Positions 5,104-8,847 of a DNA stretch of 8,847 nucleotides are shown here, piece after piece (within the stretch, counting starts at the first letter, position 1; each line of letters starts with the position of its first letter). The notes beneath the pieces were generated by a model that was not told the DNA's origin, made no database searches, and was given only the letters and a program-made list of their open reading frames with translations. The DNA is from Bacteroidia bacterium (GTDB lineage: Bacteria; Bacteroidota; Bacteroidia; Bacteroidales; Paludibacteraceae). The stretch covers positions 1-8,847 of the forward strand of contig JAGKVE010000094.1 in the NCBI GenBank assembly GCA_021152555.1. The letters run 5' to 3'. Made by a program: the position numbers and the translations under genes.

Positions 5104-5910
5104 ATGAAAGGAGCGACAAGCATACAGGAACGCCTTTGGGAACTCCGCAAGGACAAAGGCTTAAATCTGGAAGAATTATCAGAGCTGACGGGCATTTCCA
5201 AATCAGCTCTTGGCAGTTATGAAAAAGAGGATTATAAGGAAATCAATCATGGCAACCTTATCACGCTGGCAGACTTCTATGGGGTTTCCGTTGATTATCT
5301 GCTGTGCCGGACAGAGAACCGGGAGCAGATCAACACGCCACTAACAGAGCTGCATTTGAATGATGAGATGGTGGCACTTCTGAAAGGCGGTCGGATTAAC
5401 AACCGTCTGCTCTGTGAGCTTGCCACTCATAAGGACTTTATCAAGTTTCTTGCGGACATTGAGATTTATGTAGATGGGATTGCCACCATGCAGATTCAAA
5501 ACCTCAACGCCCTTGTCGATACTGTCCGGCATGAAATCATTGAACGGTATCGCCCCGGCGAAGACGACCCGCATTTGAAAGTGCTGCAAGCCGCCCATAT
5601 CAGCGATGATGAATATTTCAGCCACATGGTTCTTGATGACCTCAATCTCATTATCCGGGATATTCGGGAAGCCCACAAAAAGGACAGCGAGAGTGCGCCC
5701 CAGACCACCGTTGCCGATGAATTGAAAGAAAATTTGGAAGCGGTTGAAAATTTCAAGGGCAGTCGGGATGAAAAGCTGGTTGTCCTTTACTGCAAGCAGC
5801 TCGGCATCAACTATAAAAATCTGTCAGACGAAGAATTTCGCTGGCTCATTCGGATTCTACAAAAATCAAAGAAAACAGGAACTCCTATCAGTCAAAGGAA
5901 AAAACGGTAA
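5104..5910 (+). CDS. XRE-family transcriptional regulator, 268 aa
   Basis: Predicted DNA-binding regulator. Residues about 7-65 form a Cro/C1-type helix-turn-helix (IQERLWELRKDKGLNLEELS, TGISKSALGSYEK, NLITLADFYGVSVDYLL). A long, mainly helical acidic region follows, with a basic tail (SQRKKR) at the end. It is the only long plus-strand gene here and diverges from the 62-aa/repA/DUF3847 unit, so it probably controls that unit or itself. ATG at 5104 is the only usable start, because TAG lies in frame at 5092-5094, yet no ribosome binding site precedes it; an AAAGGAG lies just inside the gene. Initiation may be weak or leaderless. I recall near-identical proteins in gut Firmicute elements; their targets are unknown to me. 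Confidence 0.85.
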   Translation: MKGATSIQERLWELRKDKGLNLEELSELTGISKSALGSYEKEDYKEINHGNLITLADFYGVSVDYLLCRTENREQINTPLTELHLNDEMVALLKGGRINNRLLCELATHKDFIKFLADIEIYVDGIATMQIQNLNALVDTVRHEIIERYRPGEDDPHLKVLQAAHISDDEYFSHMVLDDLNLIIRDIREAHKKDSESAPQTTVADELKENLEAVENFKGSRDEKLVVLYCKQLGINYKNLSDEEFRWLIRILQKSKKTGTPISQRKKR

Positions 5911-5959
5911 AGAAAAACCGCTGTTGCATGGTTGTGTTTGCTTCCATGTAGCAGCGGTT
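5911..5959 (-). terminator. Terminator downstream of lnu
   Basis: Arms 5916-5931 and 5944-5959 form a 16-bp stem (two G.U pairs in RNA) with a 12-nt loop. On the minus strand it ends in GCGGTTTTTCTTT, a good U-tract, so it should stop transcripts coming from lnu. On the plus strand no T-run follows, so it is not an obvious terminator for the 268-aa regulator. Confidence 0.7.
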
Positions 5960-5970
5960 GGTGCTATACT
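5942..5970 (+). promoter_or_regulatory. Possible plus-strand promoter facing into lnu
   Basis: TTCCAT (5942-5947), 17-nt spacer, then TGC-TATACT (extended -10, 5965-5970). It would drive transcription antisense to lnu, with no plus-strand gene downstream. It may be the stranded promoter of an earlier gene at this site, or chance. Confidence 0.25.
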
Positions 5971-6028
5971 TATTCAGTTAAAATTTCAAAGCGATAAAGT
6001 GGAATTTATCTTAGAAATTACAGCAATG

Positions 6029-6520
6029 TTATTTTGATAAACTTTCAAGAATTGAAATATCATGCTTATCTTTATCTCTTAATTCATAACCTGAATGGAA
6101 AACTCTTTGGCCTTTTAAGGATATACAAGGAATTGTTTTTCCTTCAAAAAAAGCACTACCAAAGTAATCTTTTTCAAACTCATACCAGCCACCCTCTAAA
6201 TCAGCTTGTTTTGAAGTTCCGTCCTCACTTAAAACGAACGGGTGAATGTCTAAGTAACCAAGTTCATCACTATATAACTCTATTCTAACCGGTTTCCAGT
6301 CTGTATCAATTTTATAGCCCAGATTCAAAAGCACATTTAACAATTTTTCCGTATGTTGAGCATCAAAATTTATATCTATATCTCTATGAATTCTTGTTTG
6401 TTTACCAGCTAAAATATCTACACCCCATCCGCCATCCAACCAGTATGTAATTCCAGTATTTTCGAATAATTCTATTACTTTCATTAAATCTTCTTTTGTT
6501 GTTATTTCTTTTCTACCCAT
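6029..6520 (-). CDS. lnu: Lincosamide nucleotidyltransferase (Lnu family)
   Basis: Predicted cytosolic enzyme that adds a nucleotide to a hydroxyl of lincomycin or clindamycin and so inactivates it. It has 163 residues, as expected for the short Lnu(A)/Lnu(C)-type proteins. The nucleotidyltransferase motif is GGW (30-32) followed by HRDIDI with metal-binding D47 and D49; LDIHP at 90-94 supplies a candidate third acidic residue (D91). The family-typical TYWLDGGWGVDIL, EGGWYEFEKDYF and CISLKGQRVFHSGYEL stretches are present, so it looks intact. ATG at 6520 has AAAGGAG seven nt upstream. It is visibly AT-rich against tnpV and the 268-aa regulator on either side, and no transposase flanks it. The subtype is not settled from memory. 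Confidence 0.9.
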   Translation of the reverse strand: MGRKEITTKEDLMKVIELFENTGITYWLDGGWGVDILAGKQTRIHRDIDINFDAQHTEKLLNVLLNLGYKIDTDWKPVRIELYSDELGYLDIHPFVLSEDGTSKQADLEGGWYEFEKDYFGSAFFEGKTIPCISLKGQRVFHSGYELRDKDKHDISILESLSK

Positions 6521-6557
6521 ACAAAGTCTCCTTTACAACTTCTAATTTGTAATAATC

Positions 6558-6563
6558 ATTCTA
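6558..6563 (-). promoter_or_regulatory. Likely extended -10 promoter of lnu
   Basis: Minus strand TATGGTAGAAT carries TG one base before TAGAAT, 38 nt upstream of the lnu start codon. No good -35 box is seen at 17 nt (ATGATT), so the extended -10 would have to compensate. It lies just after the tnpV stop codon. Confidence 0.45.
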
Positions 6564-6571
6564 CCATACCG

Positions 6572-6949
6572 TTATGAATAAATCATCTCATGTAAAACAA
6601 TTTCTTCTGCCCGGTTGTGAATGTTATTGCAACGCTGCACCCATTCCATTTGACGGGTACGCTTCAATTCCTCGGTCACGCCCTCGGCAGCTTTCATCTG
6701 CTCCATGATGGTGTCTAACCGTTTCTGTGCCTGTTCGTTCAGGTCTGCAAGATATGTCCACAATTCCCCGGTCAGGGTCAATGTGTGTAATCTGGCTGGG
6801 CAGACTTCTCTTAAATATTCCCGGTGCATCCGTCCGTACTTTCCGATGGGGCGGTGTTCCTCCGGCAACTTCAAGTCCGGGATGTAGTAATCTCCAACAA
6901 GGATATAATCAATTCCGTTTTCTTTTATTCTTGGTTTCAATTCGCTCAT
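6572..6949 (-). CDS. tnpV: TnpV family transposon-encoded protein
   Basis: 125 residues that match the TnpV pattern of Tn4451-like mobilizable transposons: YILVGDYYIPDLKLPEE (15-31), RPIGKYGRMHREYLRE (33-48), LTGELWTYLADLNEQAQ (59-75), and MEWVQRCNNIHNRAEEIV (101-118). The length is normal and no truncation is seen. The biochemical role of TnpV is not established; it sits beside large serine recombinases. AGGAGG lies 8 nt before the ATG. The start is inside the 3' end of the small XRE gene (41-bp overlap), so both probably share one transcript. The lnu segment begins right after its stop. Confidence 0.88.
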   Translation of the reverse strand: MSELKPRIKENGIDYILVGDYYIPDLKLPEEHRPIGKYGRMHREYLREVCPARLHTLTLTGELWTYLADLNEQAQKRLDTIMEQMKAAEGVTEELKRTRQMEWVQRCNNIHNRAEEIVLHEMIYS

Positions 6950-7181
6950 GTTCCTTACCTCCTGTGGAAGCAGGCTCGTCTGGTACTAACTCAATCACAT
7001 CGGTAATCTCACAATTCAGCGTTTCGCAGATACGGGCTAATGTATCCATGCTGATGTGCTTTCCCTCTTTGCTCATGTTGGCAATCATATTTGTTGTCAT
7101 ACCAGCGGCAAGCCTTAAATCCTCTTTTCTCATATCACGCTCTAACAGTGTGTGCCAGAGTGGTTTATAGCTGATGTGCAT
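6909..7181 (-). CDS. Small XRE/Cro-type regulator, 90 aa
   Basis: Compact helix-turn-helix protein of the YozG/Cro type: PLWHTLLERDMRKEDLRLA, then AGMTTNMIANMSKEGKHISMDTLARICETLNCEITDVIELV (residues about 7-66), followed by a basic tail. ATG at 7181 is preferred over an alternative start at 7271: AGGCAGGA lies 8-15 nt upstream, the domain begins right after it, and the longer version would start inside the promoter at 7245-7273. It probably represses its own promoter and so controls tnpV; the repeat across the -35 box is the candidate operator. Confidence 0.85.
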   Translation of the reverse strand: MHISYKPLWHTLLERDMRKEDLRLAAGMTTNMIANMSKEGKHISMDTLARICETLNCEITDVIELVPDEPASTGGKEHERIETKNKRKRN

Positions 7182-7244
7182 ATTGTTTTCCTGCCTTTCT
7201 ATCCATACCACCGGAGCGGCTGCCCCGGCAGGAACTTTTCTCTT

Positions 7245-7273
7245 ATTATAGCACCAATCTTGTGAAATCACAA
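7245..7273 (-). promoter_or_regulatory. Promoter and candidate operator of xre-tnpV
   Basis: Minus strand -35 TTGTGA (7268-7273), 17-nt spacer, -10 TATAAT (7245-7250). An inverted repeat TTGTGA-n2-TCACAA (7260-7273) covers the -35 box, an ideal place for autorepression by the small XRE protein. The leader to the start codon is about 60 nt. Confidence 0.7.
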
Positions 7274-7274
7274 T

Positions 7275-7359
7275 TTATTCTTGTAGCCTGCCGCTGATAC
7301 CGTCTGGATTGGCTTTTCCTTTCTTTTTGTTCCCTTTAATTAGCCATGAACTGCTTCAT
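7275..7359 (-). pseudogene. Possible frameshifted small ORF after recombinase
   Basis: A short frame starting MKQFMAN stops at TAA (7336-7338). The +1 frame continues as IKGNKKKGKANPDGISGRLQE to TAA at 7275-7277. The C-terminal part looks like a conserved tail I associate with tiny ORFs beside such recombinases. One frameshift would join them into a peptide of about 28 residues. No ribosome binding site is evident, so this is tentative. Confidence 0.22.
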
Positions 7360-7420
7360 GCCCTGGGATTTTGCTGATGTGCGATAAAGAAGTAATAGAA
7401 GTGTAAAAAATTTTGCCGTT

Positions 7421-7452
7421 CCTATCCGGCACTTAGGGCTGTGTCGGATAGG
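7421..7452 (-). terminator. Hairpin 3' of the recombinase gene
   Basis: CCTATCCGGCAC (7421-7432) and GTGTCGGATAGG (7441-7452) form a 12-bp stem with one G.T pair and an 8-nt loop, eight nt beyond the original recombinase stop. On the minus strand AACGGCAAAATTTTTT follows, so the T-run is offset by about 10 nt. It is probably the recombinase transcript's terminator or a 3' stability element. Confidence 0.5.
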
Positions 7453-7459
7453 TCAGGCG

Positions 7460-7588
7460 TTAGGCTTCCGGCAAGTCTATCTTGCCGACAAAGCTGTAAT
7501 AAATCTCAATGTCCTGCCTGCGGGTGCCGTTCTCGTCATAGCTGCACTCATGCACGACGATTTTCTCAATCATTTCCCGCAAGAGGGT
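7460..7588 (-). pseudogene. Detached C-terminus of the serine recombinase
   Basis: In the +1 frame relative to the recombinase, 42 codons from ACC (7586-7588) to TAA (7460-7462) encode TLLREMIEKIVVHE, ECSYDENGTRRQDIEIYYSF and VGKIDLPEA, the usual DUF4368-type end of this recombinase family. It has no start codon or ribosome binding site of its own. It should be the original end of the gene, put out of frame by the deletion junction near 7588-7592. Confidence 0.8.
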
Positions 7589-8847
7589 GGGACAGCTCCA
7601 TGAAACGCTCGTCGCTGATTTTGCCGCTTACATTGTCCTCATACAGCCGCTTGATAATGCGGTTCACTTCGGCAATGCGTGTCTGGGCCTGTTCAAGCTG
7701 CTTCGTGGCTGCGGCGGTCTTTCTCTTGCCGCCGATTTCGTTCTGCTGGATGAGCAGCTTTACAAAGCGGCTCTCATGCCTGGCGGCGTATTCCGTCACT
7801 TGCCGGAGATTGGAAAGCACGCCCGCCGTCAAAAGGTCGGTGCGGATAAAGTGTGCCGTACAGTCACGGGTACGCTTCTTGTAGCTGCCGCAGATATAAC
7901 AGTCCTGCTTGCGGTTCTTGTTCTGATACCGCTGCTGATACAGCACATGGCCGCAGTCGGCGCAGAACAGCATACCAGAGAACAGCCCCACTTCATCATA
8001 GCGGTTCGGGCGTTTTCGCTGCTTGCGTAACTCCTGCACACGCTCCCATGTTTCCGTGTCGATAATCGGCTCATGGTGATTTGGGAAGATAGCCTGCTTC
8101 TCGATGGGGTTCTCAACGCTGTGCTTGACCTTGTAAGAGGGCTTCTCCGTCTTGAAGTTTACCAGACAGCCAGTGTACTCCCGGTTTTCCAGCAGATGGA
8201 CGACGGTGTTTGTCGCCCACTTGCACTCATAGCCGGGGTGGTAGCGTCGGGTGCTGCCCGTCCTGCGGTATTCCAGCGTCCCCGGCGTGGGGATTTGCTG
8301 CTCCGTCAGCATACGGGCAATCTTGGTCGGGCCATTTCCCGCAAGGCAAAGCTGGTAAATCTGCCGGACAACCGGGGCGGCTTCCTCGTCAACGATATAG
8401 TTCTCGTCCTTGTCCATGAGATAGCCATAGACTGGCTTGCTGGTTACAGGCTTGCCGCTCATGCCTTTTGCTTTCTTTACTGCCTTGATTTTCTTGCTCG
8501 TATCTCTCACCAGCCATTCGTTAAATAAGTTCCGCAGAGGGGTAAAATCATTGTCCATGCCGCCGTTTGCGCTGTCCACGTTGTCATTGACAGCGATAAA
8601 ACGCACGCCCTTTTGAGGGAACAGCATTTCCGTGTAAAATCCCACCTGCAAGTAATTACGCCCCAGCCTGCTCATGTCCTTGACTATGACGGTGCCGACT
8701 TTCCCGGCTTCAATGTCTGCAAGCATGGCTTGAAATCCGGGCCGCTGGAAGTTCGCACCTGAGTAGCCGTCGTCGGTGTACCAGCGCAGATTGGTAAAGC
8801 CGTTCTGCTTGGCGTAGGCTTCCAAAATCCGTTTCTGGTTGGAAATG
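7566..8847 (-). CDS. Large serine recombinase, 5' partial, C-terminus broken
   Basis: Site-specific recombinase expected to excise and integrate the element. The frame enters from the right edge (in-frame SNQKRILEAYAKQNGF), so the N-terminal catalytic serine is outside the window. Numbering from the TTG at 8825: the rest of the resolvase domain with DMSRLGRNYLQVGFYTE (50-66), the recombinase domain with KPVYGYLMD (130-138) and NREYTGCLV (214-222), and a zinc ribbon C288-x2-C291, C309-x2-C312, C322. The coiled-coil segment begins at about 366. After GKISDERFMELS the frame reads HPLAGND and stops at TGA (7566-7568), whereas the expected family C-terminus follows in another frame. This indicates a deletion of much of the coiled coil with frameshift at about 7588-7592. 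Catalysis may survive, but DNA synapsis or directionality control by the coiled coil is likely impaired. Confidence 0.88.
   Translation of the reverse strand, partial: ISNQKRILEAYAKQNGFTNLRWYTDDGYSGANFQRPGFQAMLADIEAGKVGTVIVKDMSRLGRNYLQVGFYTEMLFPQKGVRFIAVNDNVDSANGGMDNDFTPLRNLFNEWLVRDTSKKIKAVKKAKGMSGKPVTSKPVYGYLMDKDENYIVDEEAAPVVRQIYQLCLAGNGPTKIARMLTEQQIPTPGTLEYRRTGSTRRYHPGYECKWATNTVVHLLENREYTGCLVNFKTEKPSYKVKHSVENPIEKQAIFPNHHEPIIDTETWERVQELRKQRKRPNRYDEVGLFSGMLFCADCGHVLYQQRYQNKNRKQDCYICGSYKKRTRDCTAHFIRTDLLTAGVLSNLRQVTEYAARHESRFVKLLIQQNEIGGKRKTAAATKQLEQAQTRIAEVNRIIKRLYEDNVSGKISDERFMELSHPLAGND

Noticed and set aside
4829..5107. 92-codon plus-strand frame in the control region
   Set aside because: No ribosome binding site, no domain, and it lies over repeats in a divergent promoter region.
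7587..8528. Long plus-strand frames opposite the recombinase
   Set aside because: Shadows of the recombinase, whose minus-strand frames contain the zinc ribbon and recombinase motifs.
1..8847. CRISPR array, tRNA or rRNA genes, insertion sequence transposase
   Set aside because: No regularly spaced repeats, no cloverleaf or rRNA sequence, and no DDE transposase frame were seen on either strand.

Overview
The window looks like part of a mobilizable genetic element from a gut-type low-GC Gram-positive bacterium (Clostridia, probably Lachnospiraceae or Oscillospiraceae). This rests on the gene families present (MOBQ MobA/MobL relaxase, DUF3847, RepA_N-like protein, TnpV, large serine recombinase) and on strong GGAGG ribosome binding sites; it is an inference, not a taxonomic assignment. 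No rRNA, tRNA, CRISPR array or complete insertion sequence was found.

Layout from left to right. 1-927 (minus): N-terminal 309 codons of the relaxase, cut by the left edge. 950-1125: intergenic with a terminator and an imperfect palindrome. 1124-1552 (minus): remnant of a P-loop kinase-like gene that has lost its N-terminus. 1681-3141 (minus): an Lsa-type ABC-F ribosome protection gene. 3142-3535: its long leader, with a good promoter, two short leader ORFs and competing hairpins that look like an attenuator. 3646-3894: a dense run of hairpins ending in a MOBQ-type oriT with the nic motif TAATTGCG/CCCT. 3888-4703 (minus): a coupled three-gene unit (62-aa Cys-rich protein, RepA_N-like protein, DUF3847 protein). 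4704-5103: 400-bp control region with short repeats. 5104-5910 (plus): 268-aa XRE-type regulator. 6029-6520 (minus): Lnu-type lincosamide nucleotidyltransferase with its own terminator. 6572-6949 and 6909-7181 (minus): TnpV and a small XRE regulator from one good promoter. 7460-8847 (minus): large serine recombinase, open at the right edge and damaged near its C-terminus by an apparent internal deletion that shifts the frame.

How it fits together. The recombinase, XRE and TnpV genes form an integration/excision module of Tn4451-like flavour. The oriT, DUF3847, RepA_N-like protein and relaxase form a mobilization/replication module that would need a helper's conjugation machinery. Two visibly AT-richer cargo segments are inlaid in this more GC-rich backbone: lsa plus the kinase remnant, between oriT and its relaxase, and lnu, between the 268-aa regulator and tnpV. 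The two cargo genes are predicted to act on overlapping drug classes by different routes: Lnu modifies lincosamides, and Lsa-type proteins protect the ribosome from lincosamides, streptogramin A and pleuromutilins.

Most worth a second look: the two-stage leader of lsa, the hairpin array next to oriT, the frame-breaking deletion in the recombinase, and the headless kinase.
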